From positions 62,001-126,000 of the forward strand of contig CAZIKF010000003.1 of assembly GCA_964539825.1 (NCBI GenBank): 64,000 nucleotides of DNA, read 5' to 3'. Within the stretch, counting starts at the first letter, position 1. Every line of letters begins with the position of its first letter. Shown piece by piece: positions 7,753 to 16,730 of this stretch. The stretch is from CAZIKF01 sp964539825. Its GTDB lineage: Bacteria; Muiribacteriota; UBA6191. Both the position numbers and the translations under genes were made by a program. The notes under the pieces are model-generated. The model saw only the letters and a program-made list of their open reading frames with translations. It ran no database searches and was not told the DNA's origin.

Positions 7753-9498
7753 CTATGCGATTGCAGTGATCAGTTCTAACCGATCCCTGTCCAGTATCTC
7801 CGAACTTTTTTGGGCATGCAGCATTAGAAATAAATGCAGGCAGTCATTCTTCGTATGAATTCCCTGGCTCATTTGATCCAAAGCTTCGACAGCTAGAGCA
7901 GTTCCCAGGAATAAAATACAGAATTTGTCGAGTACCTCTCGGATCTGAAGAGATTGCTGGGCAGGATTATGGTCGCAGAGTTCCTGAACCTCCGTCTGAG
8001 CTTCCTCAAGTAATTTTTCTAGAGTATCTGCTTCGGGAATCCCGGGCTGCTTTGCGATCAGTTGGGATATGTGTGTGAAGAAATGTTCATGGATACGGTA
8101 TCGAAGAATGTCTCTTAACACCTGTGCTCTCAGGGTATTGTGAGTTCCTTCCCAGTTTTCACAGACGATACTGTCTCTAAAGAGGCGGGGAAGAGTGGAA
8201 AAGGACTCGATGGCCCCGTTGCCCCCCAATACTTCAATGGATTGGCGAATATGCCCAACAGACCACGATGAGGAGATGTACTTAATGGCATTGGTCAGGA
8301 GCCTGGCAAGGAGCTTCTTTTTTTTCGATACCTCCGAAGATTCCTCTGAAAGATCCAGTTCATCCTGTAGGTGGGTCAGGTGAAAGGCCGCGGCCTGGAT
8401 AGCTGTATTTTCACAACGAATTGTGGCAAGGGTTTCTTGTACCAAAGGATATTCCAGAATCGGCTTTCCGAAGGCGACTCTCTCGAGGGCGTATGCGCGA
8501 GCGACTTGATAGGCTCGTCTGGCCATGGCGGATACCGTGAAAGTATTATAAATTCTGGAAAGATTAAGAACGTGCTCCATAACCATTTTAAAGCCGTCGG
8601 AAATCTCTCCCATCGCAATGGCTTCGGCCTCGCGAAAATCAATTTCTCCTGATGCCATACTGCGGGTGCCCAATTTTTCTTTCAGTCTTCGAAGTGTATA
8701 GCGATTGAGGCTTCCATCCTTTAGATGTCTGGGTACCAAAAACAAGCCCAGTCCCCCGGTTCCTTCACGGTTTTCATCAAATCGGGCGGTGAGTAATATC
8801 AAATCAGCATTGGCGTTGGAGCAAAACCATTTCTCTCCCGAAATTTTCCAAATCCCGTCTTCCTCTTTGGCCAGAACCGCGTTGAGGCCAACATCTGAGC
8901 CCCCCTGAACTTCTGTTAAGAATTGAGCCCCCGTATAATTATCCCTAAAACTGGGATTCAAGAGCTTCTCCAAAAAGGCTTCCTTACCGGGGAAGTCGGG
9001 AGTCTTCTGAAAAATTCTCAGTATCCCCGCAGTACAGGCTACCGGGCAATTATGGCCAGCTTCTCCAGCCATGGAAGTAAGATAGAAATGACAGAGGCTT
9101 TCCAAAAGACCGCCAGGTTCTGACATAATCTTCATCATGGAGGTGCCATAGATGATATTTCCACACTCATCATAGGATGGATGGTGGATTATCTGCTCCA
9201 CCCGGCGTCCTATACCGTCATAGGGCTCCAAACGAGGTAAATTAAGCCGAAAATCATTCTCGGAAGCAGCGCTTTCCAAGGAAGGTATTCTGGAGCCTAA
9301 CTTGGAGAGTCTCTGGACCAGGCTCTGGTTATCGGGAAAATACATTCCCACAGAATGTTGAAGATCCTGGTGTAACTCAAAGGGGTTTTCCCCTAACTTA
9401 CTTTGCCACCGGGCCAGAGCTTCCCTGCCCTTCAAATGCCCCCCATAGGCTTCCTCGCAGATCGAGTCCAATCCTTCGCTTTCCTGATTCTCAGTCAC
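7753..9498 (-). CDS. Acyl-CoA dehydrogenase family protein, AidB-like
   Basis: A 581-residue flavoprotein. Its order of motifs follows acyl-CoA dehydrogenases: TEVQGGSDVG (flavin and substrate binding) near residue 196, ISGEKWFCSN near 220, an R-x-AFGKPI motif near 343, EVLGGNGAIES near 425 and WEGTHNTLRAQVLRD near 447. QGGSDV and WEGTHN are closer to AidB and its relatives than to the classical beta-oxidation enzymes. It is longer than AidB by a C-terminal helical extension. The GTG start at 9498 has GGGAGG about six bases upstream, two bases after the preceding gene. Substrate unknown: AidB relatives include isovaleryl-CoA dehydrogenases and stress-linked proteins with unclear activity. Confidence 0.8.
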   Translation of the reverse strand: MTENQESEGLDSICEEAYGGHLKGREALARWQSKLGENPFELHQDLQHSVGMYFPDNQSLVQRLSKLGSRIPSLESAASENDFRLNLPRLEPYDGIGRRVEQIIHHPSYDECGNIIYGTSMMKIMSEPGGLLESLCHFYLTSMAGEAGHNCPVACTAGILRIFQKTPDFPGKEAFLEKLLNPSFRDNYTGAQFLTEVQGGSDVGLNAVLAKEEDGIWKISGEKWFCSNANADLILLTARFDENREGTGGLGLFLVPRHLKDGSLNRYTLRRLKEKLGTRSMASGEIDFREAEAIAMGEISDGFKMVMEHVLNLSRIYNTFTVSAMARRAYQVARAYALERVAFGKPILEYPLVQETLATIRCENTAIQAAAFHLTHLQDELDLSEESSEVSKKKKLLARLLTNAIKYISSSWSVGHIRQSIEVLGGNGAIESFSTLPRLFRDSIVCENWEGTHNTLRAQVLRDILRYRIHEHFFTHISQLIAKQPGIPEADTLEKLLEEAQTEVQELCDHNPAQQSLQIREVLDKFCILFLGTALAVEALDQMSQGIHTKNDCLHLFLMLHAQKSSEILDRDRLELITAIA

Positions 9499-9500
9499 GC

Positions 9501-10196
9501 CTAGCCTCCCAGGTTAACCGTCTTGGCTTTTAGCTGCCTTTTCTTCTTCTTATTTGGATTGGTTGGGAAAAGTACATCGCCGAGGTTGGATGAACCTATC
9601 TTGCTGTCAGAGAGGTCGGCTTCTATCTTATCCCCCTTCGTTTCCATATTTCCCACGGGATCATCATAATAGAATACGCTGCGTAGACGGTTTTCATGCA
9701 GGGCTCTTGTTTTCAATTGGTTTCGGTCAAGAAAAGTTAAGAATGCACCTTTGGTATTCCATTCATGGAGTACCATCGATTCCATAAGAATCAGCTTACT
9801 GGGTCGAGAGCTGACCTTGGGAGATATTTTGGTGCCCACAAATTCCCCATCTTCATTGATGGTATAGAGGAACAATCCATCGCGCAGTCTTATGGCCACG
9901 AACCTGTCTCCAATTTTGACCCAGTTGGTTAGTCCGGAAGAAATTTTCTTGGTGGCGATTTTAATCTGGTCCGTACCGAAGAGCCAGGTTTCTGAGCGGC
10001 CGGTGGTGACGATGAAATTTCGTCCTGGAATGATGTAGGTGGGACGGTCTAAATCAACGGCGATTTCATCGATTCCGAAGCCTACATTACCAATCACGTG
10101 GTATTGAAAAGCACTCTTCTGTACGAGCGCGATATTACCCCCATGAGACCAGTTGAGCAGTACTACAAACAAAAGCGCTATTTTGAGATAGCTCAT
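9501..10196 (-). CDS. Exported protein of unknown function, possible beta-propeller fragment
   Basis: A 231-residue protein with an N-terminal signal peptide (MSYLKIALLFVVLLNWSHGG), then a beta-rich region with repeated short strands such as RNFIVTTGRSETWLFGTDQ and DRFVAIRLRDGLFLYT, compatible with a small propeller or sandwich. The tail is basic (KKKKRQLKAK). The ATG has GGGAG six bases upstream. It is the first gene of a likely five-gene minus-strand transcript (10196 to 3686) with gaps of 2 and 20 bases. No catalytic motif is visible and I do not recognise a family. Confidence 0.6.
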   Translation of the reverse strand: MSYLKIALLFVVLLNWSHGGNIALVQKSAFQYHVIGNVGFGIDEIAVDLDRPTYIIPGRNFIVTTGRSETWLFGTDQIKIATKKISSGLTNWVKIGDRFVAIRLRDGLFLYTINEDGEFVGTKISPKVSSRPSKLILMESMVLHEWNTKGAFLTFLDRNQLKTRALHENRLRSVFYYDDPVGNMETKGDKIEADLSDSKIGSSNLGDVLFPTNPNKKKKRQLKAKTVNLGG

Positions 10197-10304
10197 CTTT
10201 AACTCCCATTCATCCCCAAAAGTGGAAATTCTATTCTTAGCGAGGAAAGATTGCCTGTCAAGAAAGACTCGTCAAAATTAGACGATTTGGTTTCTCAGAT
10301 AGGC

Positions 10305-12494
10305 TCAATCCACACGAAGGGTTTTATATTGAAAGTTCAACCAGGCCTCTACTTCATTCTTATAGAAGCGCGAAAACCTGCGGTCGGTATGTCCACCCGC
10401 AAGGATTGTATGTGCCTCATTTGTGCCCAGGTCTGCGATGAAGCGGTAACAAGGACAAAAGGCCGCTTTTTTACCATTATCTATGTATATGGAGCCCTGG
10501 ACAACGGTAGCTCGACAACCCTCGATCACGATGGGGCCATAATCAAATCCAAAAATCGAAGGGAGTTTCCCGCCAAAAAAGAGGTTGGTCATGGTGGCCT
10601 GCTGATTCTCTCCCCAGGTAGGAATTTTCTGGTTCGAGAACTTATCAAGTGTTTTGTGCATAGCTCTGGCGAATACTATTTCCTGTCCCTCTTCTCCGAA
10701 CCAGAGCTTTTTATGTTCTTCAGGACAATCAAGTAGGATTCGATCAAATATGAAGTAGAAATCCAGAATTCGGCTGGTATCAGAATCAACTTTATCCCAG
10801 GCCTCCATCCCGAATAAAGTCTGACCAAAAACTTCCCCCATCAAATCCATATAGACTTTGTGAAAGATGGTTGCTCCCTGGGAATTTCGATCGTAGCAAA
10901 GATTCCATTCGGAGAGGATTCTGCCTGCCTTGTTATCCGGTATGTGGGGCCTTAAAACGCTTAGAAATCTCTCCGCCTGCAAGGAATAGAGATCAGACTG
11001 AATCCGTTTCATGTCATCGATGCCAAGCTTATCCTTTTGTCGAATCAAATTACGGATTCGATCGGCGCGATAGGAAGCCATACACATATTGACCGACAGG
11101 GGTTTCCCAGCCTGGTTGCGATCCTCATTCGCGGTAACGATATAACCTCGTTCCGGATTGTTGATGTAGCTTAGTTGGTCGGGGTCATGAATCCCTTTCC
11201 AATCGTAAGAAGAATCCCAGCCTGGAAGGGGGTAAAGTCCCGAATGAACCCGCCTGGGAAGCAGACCGGATTGTTGATAAGCAATATTTCCTTCCCTGTC
11301 ACCGATGAGCCAATTTGCCGAAATGGTTACCCTTTTAACAAAGTCTTGAACCTCTCGCGCAGACTTTGAATCACCAACACGGGATAGAACCTCCAGGGAA
11401 TCAACGGTACCAGCAGTATGACCGGAATAGGCACGGGTAAGATAAAAGCCGTCTTCAAGCTCTTTCCTTGGATCAGCTTCCACAATTCCGTGTAGATTTT
11501 CATAGACGGTAATGGTTTTAGATGGATTCTTTTTACGGACGATGAGTTCTTCGCGCGCAGATAAAGACTCAAAGTGATCTCCCCTGCGAAACTTCTTATC
11601 GCGTATTTCATCGATATAATAGTCAATCATATCCATAAAACCATAAGTGAATCCATAGGATACATAATTCGTACGGCCCATCGTTAACCCGGGGACTCCC
11701 GGCATATTCACACCCATCTGAAAGTTGTCACCCACGCTGGCGCAATATTCGAACCAGACAGGCGGCAGGCGATTTACTTCCAGGTGGGGATCATTACATT
11801 GGAGCACAGATCCTGTGTGAGACTTGGAAGGCGAAAGAACCCAATTATTACTAGCCTGAATTTTAGGAAGGGAGGTAAGGAAGCGGATTTGATCGGGTAT
11901 GGCAGGGCGGTAAATTTTAACCTTTCGGAGCATTTCCGGCAGGTCCTCCGGCATCTCATCGAGATGTGGCTCGAAGAGTGCCTTCAATCTAAGATCATCT
12001 ACTCCTTCCCTTAAACACTTTATGATGACCTTTTCTATATCCTGTTGAGCCTGTGCCAATCCCACGTATCCCATGAGTTTGATAGTGATGAGAGTATCAG
12101 CGACACTCCACGGCTCAGGATGGTAACCCACAAGCAGAAACTCCAATGGTCTGCTGTGATGATTCATGTAATAGTTGATTCCCTCACAATAAGATTCACA
12201 ATACTCCCGTGCAGATTCACTGAGTTTGTGAACTTCTTCTCGTGCCTGGGAACCAAACCCCAGTTCTCTCATGAAGACATCAATCTCATAAGTATCCTCT
12301 GAGTCCTTCAGGCATTCGCAGAGTCTCCCCTGGCCAGCTAATCTAACCAGCATCAACTGGGTGATCCGATCCCTGGCATGAACGAATCCCATTGCTGCGG
12401 CAAATGTGTTGGAATCGGGAGCCTCGATTTGAACAACTCCATTGGAGTCGCGTCCAAGGCGAAATTCATGGGAACCAATTTTATGTATTTTCAT
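10305..12494 (-). CDS. Penicillin acylase family Ntn hydrolase
   Basis: The start is ATG 12494 because AGGAGAG sits eight bases upstream; the open frame runs further to 12530. The protein is 729 residues. The alpha-chain region holds AAMGFVHARDR, the conserved family N-terminal motif. Around residue 220 ASNNW contains the Ser-Asn expected at the autocatalytic cut, the Ser becoming the beta-chain nucleophile. QCNDPHLEVNRLPPVWFE and the later ISANWLIGDREGNIAYQQSG and IVTANEDRN motifs complete the family pattern. Family members cut amide bonds in beta-lactams, N-acyl homoserine lactones or similar N-acylated molecules. There is no signal peptide, unlike most relatives, so it may act in the cytoplasm. 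It is flanked by lipid genes, and an N-acyl amide substrate would fit, but this is inference. Confidence 0.85.
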   Translation of the reverse strand: MKIHKIGSHEFRLGRDSNGVVQIEAPDSNTFAAAMGFVHARDRITQLMLVRLAGQGRLCECLKDSEDTYEIDVFMRELGFGSQAREEVHKLSESAREYCESYCEGINYYMNHHSRPLEFLLVGYHPEPWSVADTLITIKLMGYVGLAQAQQDIEKVIIKCLREGVDDLRLKALFEPHLDEMPEDLPEMLRKVKIYRPAIPDQIRFLTSLPKIQASNNWVLSPSKSHTGSVLQCNDPHLEVNRLPPVWFEYCASVGDNFQMGVNMPGVPGLTMGRTNYVSYGFTYGFMDMIDYYIDEIRDKKFRRGDHFESLSAREELIVRKKNPSKTITVYENLHGIVEADPRKELEDGFYLTRAYSGHTAGTVDSLEVLSRVGDSKSAREVQDFVKRVTISANWLIGDREGNIAYQQSGLLPRRVHSGLYPLPGWDSSYDWKGIHDPDQLSYINNPERGYIVTANEDRNQAGKPLSVNMCMASYRADRIRNLIRQKDKLGIDDMKRIQSDLYSLQAERFLSVLRPHIPDNKAGRILSEWNLCYDRNSQGATIFHKVYMDLMGEVFGQTLFGMEAWDKVDSDTSRILDFYFIFDRILLDCPEEHKKLWFGEEGQEIVFARAMHKTLDKFSNQKIPTWGENQQATMTNLFFGGKLPSIFGFDYGPIVIEGCRATVVQGSIYIDNGKKAAFCPCYRFIADLGTNEAHTILAGGHTDRRFSRFYKNEVEAWLNFQYKTLRVD

Positions 12495-12606
12495 TGGAAT
12501 TACTCTCCTGGGGGAGTGGGCTTGAGACATTGGTGCTAAAGAGGACAGGAAATGGTATTACAGGATATGATACCTTGCAAGTTCAATACCCATAGGAAGG
12601 TCAATC

Positions 12607-13368
12607 ATGAACACCCTCTCTGTTGAAACACAATCTGAAATAACCACAATCCGTCTGTCTAGTGGAAGGGCGAATCCGATCGGCCTGGAAATGATGAGAG
12701 AACTTTATAAAGAGATGGTGCGCCTGGACGAGGATGAATCTGTTCGAGGAGTGATTCTTACTGGCAACCCTGGATATTTTTCGGTGGGATTGAATGTCAT
12801 GGAGCTTGCATCTCTTGATGACCCTGGTTTGGATCGATTCTGGAGGGAGTTCTTTCGATTGATCAAGTCATTGGTAGGCTTCACCAAGCCTCTAATTTGT
12901 GCGGTTTCAGGTTATGCTCCAGCTGGCGGCTGTGTTCTTTCTCTATGCTGTGATCGTGTGCTCATGGCGGATGGAGATTTCCGTATCGGTCTCAATGAGA
13001 TCGAGGTAGGGCTTTTTGTTCCAGAACCGATCCTGCAGCTCATGATCGCCAGAGTTGGAGAGGATCGAGCTTCCCAATTGGTTTTAGACTCAAGATTACT
13101 GACACCAGGACAGGCTCAGCGATTTGGACTGGTCCATGAACTATGCAGTGGAAGTGAACTCATGGATAAGGCAGAGGGTATTCTTCGACGCTGGATTAAG
13201 TGGCATCCACCGGCATGGACTAAGACAAAGGTCGAGCTCCGTTCAAGGCTTTTAGAAAGCCTTAACCAACCTCCAGATGCCCTGATTGGACGAATCTTTG
13301 AACACTGGAAGAGTCCCGGCACCCAGGAATCAATCATGAAGGTTGTTAAATCGCTCAAAAAAGCTTGA
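12607..13368 (+). CDS. Enoyl-CoA isomerase-like crotonase (delta3,delta2-enoyl-CoA isomerase type)
   Basis: A 253-residue crotonase-fold protein. YAPAGGCVLSLCCD and IGLNEIEVGLFVP match the pattern of mitochondrial ECI1-type isomerases (PAGGC, IGLNE) better than enoyl-CoA hydratases. The first hydratase glutamate (GGG-x-E) is missing, while the second (LNE) is kept, which is the signature of isomerases. These shift a 3-enoyl double bond to 2-trans so that unsaturated fatty acids can enter beta-oxidation. It has its own upstream region, diverges from the acylase gene, and lies just upstream of the main beta-oxidation operon, which ends with a dienoyl-CoA reductase. The isomerase assignment rests on motif comparison from memory. 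Confidence 0.75.
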   Translation: MNTLSVETQSEITTIRLSSGRANPIGLEMMRELYKEMVRLDEDESVRGVILTGNPGYFSVGLNVMELASLDDPGLDRFWREFFRLIKSLVGFTKPLICAVSGYAPAGGCVLSLCCDRVLMADGDFRIGLNEIEVGLFVPEPILQLMIARVGEDRASQLVLDSRLLTPGQAQRFGLVHELCSGSELMDKAEGILRRWIKWHPPAWTKTKVELRSRLLESLNQPPDALIGRIFEHWKSPGTQESIMKVVKSLKKA

Positions 13369-13677
13369 TCGATACACCTGAAATATATTGACTCTTGGGC
13401 TTGAATTTCATACCCTAGCAGGCTTTTTGAATCAGTATATTTTTGTACCACTTTTTTTGGATAAGGGGGAAATCATTACCATGGTTTTAGAGTCCAAAAT
13501 TGTCGCTGATCGCAATGGCGGTTGGAATAAATAAGAAATCTCATACAAAGGGGCTTGCCAATTGATTTATTGCCATTATGATCCAACCCCACTAGAAGGA
13601 TCAGAGTAGGAGATAATTCGAAGCAGATAGCTTCATTATTAAATGAATATCGTTCAAGGGGATGGAGACAAAAAGAG
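13369..13677 (+). other. Intergenic leader before the beta-oxidation operon
   Basis: This 309-base gap holds a good promoter-like pair at 13555-13582, a weaker pair (TTGACT, 17 bases, TACCCT) at 13388-13416, and an 18-codon mini open frame at 13481-13534 with AAGGGGGA upstream. Two T-runs lie near 13427 and 13451, but no clear hairpin precedes them. No conserved gene is visible. Confidence 0.5.
13555..13582 (+). promoter_or_regulatory. Candidate sigma-70 promoter of the fatty-acid oxidation operon
   Basis: TTGCCA and TATGAT are separated by 16 bases, five of six matches at each hexamer. Transcription would start near 13589, giving a leader of about 90 bases before the acyl-CoA ligase start at 13678. 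Sequence match only. Confidence 0.4.
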
Positions 13678-15453
13678 ATGCGGGAAGTAAGAACAGTAGC
13701 GGAATTATACGGTCAGATAATCAGTAAGTATTCCAATCCAAAAGCCCTCAATATTCCGAAAGAAGGGAATTGGAACCATGTTTCCACAGAAGATTTTATT
13801 CGCGATGTGCGTTATGTGGCTATGGGCTTTCGAAGTCTTGGCATCAAACGAGGGGATTGCATTGGCCTGATGGGTCCCTCGTCTCCCCACTGGACCATCA
13901 TCGATTTCGGAATCATTTTAGCCGGGGCTACCAGTGTTCCCTTCTTTGCCAATATCGCTGAAAAGAATTTTCGATTCCAGATTAATGATGCGAAGGTAAA
14001 GACTTTTGTTCTTTCAGGTGAAGAGGCATGGGATAAAGGTTCCGAGTATTTTTCCGAACTTGAGAATGTCATTAGAGTTGATGTGGGATCAGATTCAGCA
14101 GGTCCTGACGGGCCGCAAATTACAAAGTTGGACCGACTCATTGAACGGGGTAAAGAACTTGATGAAACGAATCCCCAGCTCTTTGACACCATGCTCCTTG
14201 ATGCCCAGCCAGGCGATTTAATTACAATTATCTACACCAGTGGCAGTACTGGAGTTCCCAAAGGGGTTGAGCTCACACATACCAACCTGGTGGAACAGGT
14301 ATTGGCCGCAGGTCAGCTAATCCCAGCCTCCTACCAGATTAAAAAGGCCTTGAGCGTATTGCCAACGGCTCATATCTTTGAACGAACCATCACCCTTTTC
14401 TATATCGCTTCGGATATTTCACTCTACTTCGTTGATGATATTCAAAAGACCGCAGATTATGCCCGAGAAGTACAGCCCCACATGATGACGGTGGTTCCTC
14501 GAATTTTGGAAAAAGTCTACGCCAAAATGTTCTCGAAAGTTGAGCAGGCCAAGGGCCTTGCTCGATTGTTAGGGAAGGCTGCTTTTTCTGTGGCGACAAG
14601 TGAGAGTACAGGTTTTAGAAGCATCTTTGAGCCGCTTTTAGACCGGCTGATCTATCAAAAATTTAGAGAGGGCCTTGGAGGCTCGGTCAAAGTAATCATT
14701 TCCGGTGGGGCCGCCCTTAATCCTGTTCTGGCCAGGTTTTTCACAGCCGTAGGGATTCCAGTTTTCCAGGGCTATGGCATGACCGAATGTCCTATCATCA
14801 GTACAAATCGTCCAGGATATGATCGTTGTGGAACCGTGGGGCAGGTTTTTCCTTCCCTGGAAGTTAAGATTACAGACGAAGGGGAGATCACGGTTAAAGG
14901 TCCAGGAGTCATGCGGGGTTATCACAACCGTCCAGATGAAACTGCCGTGACCTTAAGGGACGGCTGGCTTCATACCGGGGATCGCGGCTTCTTCGATAAG
15001 GAAGGTTTCCTGTGTATCTCTGGCAGAATCAAAGAATTCCTCAAGACCTCCAACGGAAAGTATGTTTCCCCCATTCCCATTGAGCAGGAGCTTTGCCAGT
15101 CATCCCTGGTGGAAGGGGCAATGGTTGTGGCCGATGGAAAGAATTTTGCCTCAGCTCTACTTTTCCTTTGTCCTGTCGCGCTAAAGGAAAAATTCAAGGA
15201 TTTAGCCTATCAGTCTATGGATTCACTCCTGGCACAGGAATCCATTCGCAGCGAGTTTGAAGGACTGGTCCAGCAGGTTAATCAAAACCTCAATAAATGG
15301 GAGCAGCTCAAAACTTTTCGACTGATTCCCAAACCCCTTTCCATTGAAGACGGCGAATTGACACCCACAATGAAAATGAAGCGATTTGCTGTATTAGACA
15401 AATATAGAGACATTATTGATTCCATGTATGGAGAGGCAGGAGAACAGATATGA
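13678..15453 (+). CDS. Long-chain acyl-CoA synthetase (FadD15-type)
   Basis: A 591-residue AMP-forming ligase. The P-loop-like motif IIYTSGSTGVPKG is at about 184-196, GYGMTECP at about 365, WLHTGDRG near 430 and KTSNGKYVSP near 457. The ATG is preceded by a GGAG about 11 bases away. Family members activate long-chain fatty acids with ATP and CoA; the SNGKYVSP form of the last motif is typical of the FadD15/ACSL-like long-chain branch. It is the first gene of a six-gene operon and overlaps the thiolase gene by four bases (ATGA), so translation is coupled. There is no membrane segment; probably a peripheral or cytoplasmic protein. Confidence 0.9.
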   Translation: MREVRTVAELYGQIISKYSNPKALNIPKEGNWNHVSTEDFIRDVRYVAMGFRSLGIKRGDCIGLMGPSSPHWTIIDFGIILAGATSVPFFANIAEKNFRFQINDAKVKTFVLSGEEAWDKGSEYFSELENVIRVDVGSDSAGPDGPQITKLDRLIERGKELDETNPQLFDTMLLDAQPGDLITIIYTSGSTGVPKGVELTHTNLVEQVLAAGQLIPASYQIKKALSVLPTAHIFERTITLFYIASDISLYFVDDIQKTADYAREVQPHMMTVVPRILEKVYAKMFSKVEQAKGLARLLGKAAFSVATSESTGFRSIFEPLLDRLIYQKFREGLGGSVKVIISGGAALNPVLARFFTAVGIPVFQGYGMTECPIISTNRPGYDRCGTVGQVFPSLEVKITDEGEITVKGPGVMRGYHNRPDETAVTLRDGWLHTGDRGFFDKEGFLCISGRIKEFLKTSNGKYVSPIPIEQELCQSSLVEGAMVVADGKNFASALLFLCPVALKEKFKDLAYQSMDSLLAQESIRSEFEGLVQQVNQNLNKWEQLKTFRLIPKPLSIEDGELTPTMKMKRFAVLDKYRDIIDSMYGEAGEQI

Positions 15454-16730
15454 AAGAGCGTCTGGCCATTGTAGGGGGCGTTCGAACCCCCTTTTGTAAA
15501 GCGAACGGTGTATTGAAGACCCTTCAGGCAGATGACCTGGGGGCCTTTGCGGTAAAAGAATTAGTATTGCGTACTGGAATTAGAAGTACGGATGTTGATG
15601 AACTTATTTTCGGAAATGTGATCCAACCTCCTCAATCAGCAAATTTATCGAGGATACTGGCTGTAAAGGCCCAGCTGCCTATTCCTTGTCCTGCCTACAC
15701 GGTGAATCGAAACTGTGCATCAGGAATGGAAGCGGTGACCACTGCGGCGAACAAGATTCTCTCCGATGAGGCTGAGATGATCATCGCTGGTGGAACCGAA
15801 TCCATGAGTAATGTACCAATCCTCTTTGGTCCCAAGATGGTGGGATTGTTGATGAAGCTCAACAAGGCAAAAACTCTTGGGTCCCAACTCAAGGCCTTTA
15901 GTTCTTTTCGACCCTCCTTCCTGGCTCCTGTAATTCCAGGTCTGGTGGATCCTCTGTGCGGGCTCTCCATGGGGATGACGGCGGAGTTACTATCCCGAGA
16001 TTTCACCATATCCCGTAAGGAACAGGATGAGTTTTCTCTCATGAGTCATCAACGGGCCGCTGCAGCGATCAGTGATGGAAAGTTTAGTCGTGAGATTGTT
16101 GCCATACCGGTACCTCCCAGGTACGAGTCTATGCAGACCACAGATGATGGGGTTCGCTTTGATTCCAAGCCGGAGGATTTAGCCCGGCTACGCCCGGCGT
16201 TTGATAGGATCACAGGGACTGTTACTCCTGGAAATGCCAGTCAAATTACTGACGGAGCCGCTGCGATTCTTCTAATGCGTGAATCCAAAGCAAAGAGCCT
16301 GGGACTGGAGCCAATTGGGTTCCTGGTAGATTATGCTTATGCCGCGCTGCAACCCAACCGCATGGGAATGGGACCTGTCTTCGCCACGGCAAAACTTCTC
16401 GAAAAGACCGGTAGAAAGCTTGAAGACTTTGATCTCCTGGAAATGAACGAGGCTTTCGCGGCCCAGGTCATTGCCAACGAGCGTGCCTTTGCCAGTGATG
16501 AATATGCTCGAGTCAACCTTGGGCGCGACAAGAAAATCGGGGAGATTGATCGTGAAAAGCTCAATGTAAATGGTGGTGCTATCGCGATGGGGCATCCGGT
16601 GGGGGCTACTGGTACACGCATGATTATTACCATGCTGCGAGAACTTAAAGAGAGAAATCTAAAGCGTGGTCTGGCAACCCTTTGTGTAGGTGGCGGACAA
16701 GGTGCCGCTCTACATGTGGAGGTTAAATAA
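15450..16730 (+). CDS. Acetyl-CoA acyltransferase (thiolase, FadA/FadI type)
   Basis: A 426-residue thiolase. The acylated cysteine lies in NRNCASGMEA (about residue 88). The second half carries NVNGGAIAMGHPVGATG (His about 381) and CVGGGQGAALHVE (second Cys about 412), so the full catalytic set is present. It performs the last step of the beta-oxidation cycle, releasing acetyl-CoA. Its length and the loop between residues 120 and 180 match FadI-type thiolases more than short acetoacetyl-CoA thiolases. It is coupled to the ligase upstream, and the multifunctional enzyme downstream starts at the base where this gene ends, as expected for a fadAB-like pair. Confidence 0.9.
   Translation: MKERLAIVGGVRTPFCKANGVLKTLQADDLGAFAVKELVLRTGIRSTDVDELIFGNVIQPPQSANLSRILAVKAQLPIPCPAYTVNRNCASGMEAVTTAANKILSDEAEMIIAGGTESMSNVPILFGPKMVGLLMKLNKAKTLGSQLKAFSSFRPSFLAPVIPGLVDPLCGLSMGMTAELLSRDFTISRKEQDEFSLMSHQRAAAAISDGKFSREIVAIPVPPRYESMQTTDDGVRFDSKPEDLARLRPAFDRITGTVTPGNASQITDGAAAILLMRESKAKSLGLEPIGFLVDYAYAALQPNRMGMGPVFATAKLLEKTGRKLEDFDLLEMNEAFAAQVIANERAFASDEYARVNLGRDKKIGEIDREKLNVNGGAIAMGHPVGATGTRMIITMLRELKERNLKRGLATLCVGGGQGAALHVEVK

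Noticed and set aside
10251..10736. 161-residue open frame on plus
   Set aside because: It is antisense to the penicillin-acylase gene, which has clear motifs; no ribosome site and no family likeness.
13481..13534. 17-residue open frame before the acyl-CoA ligase
   Set aside because: It has a ribosome-like AAGGGGGA, but lies upstream of the better promoter and has no other support.
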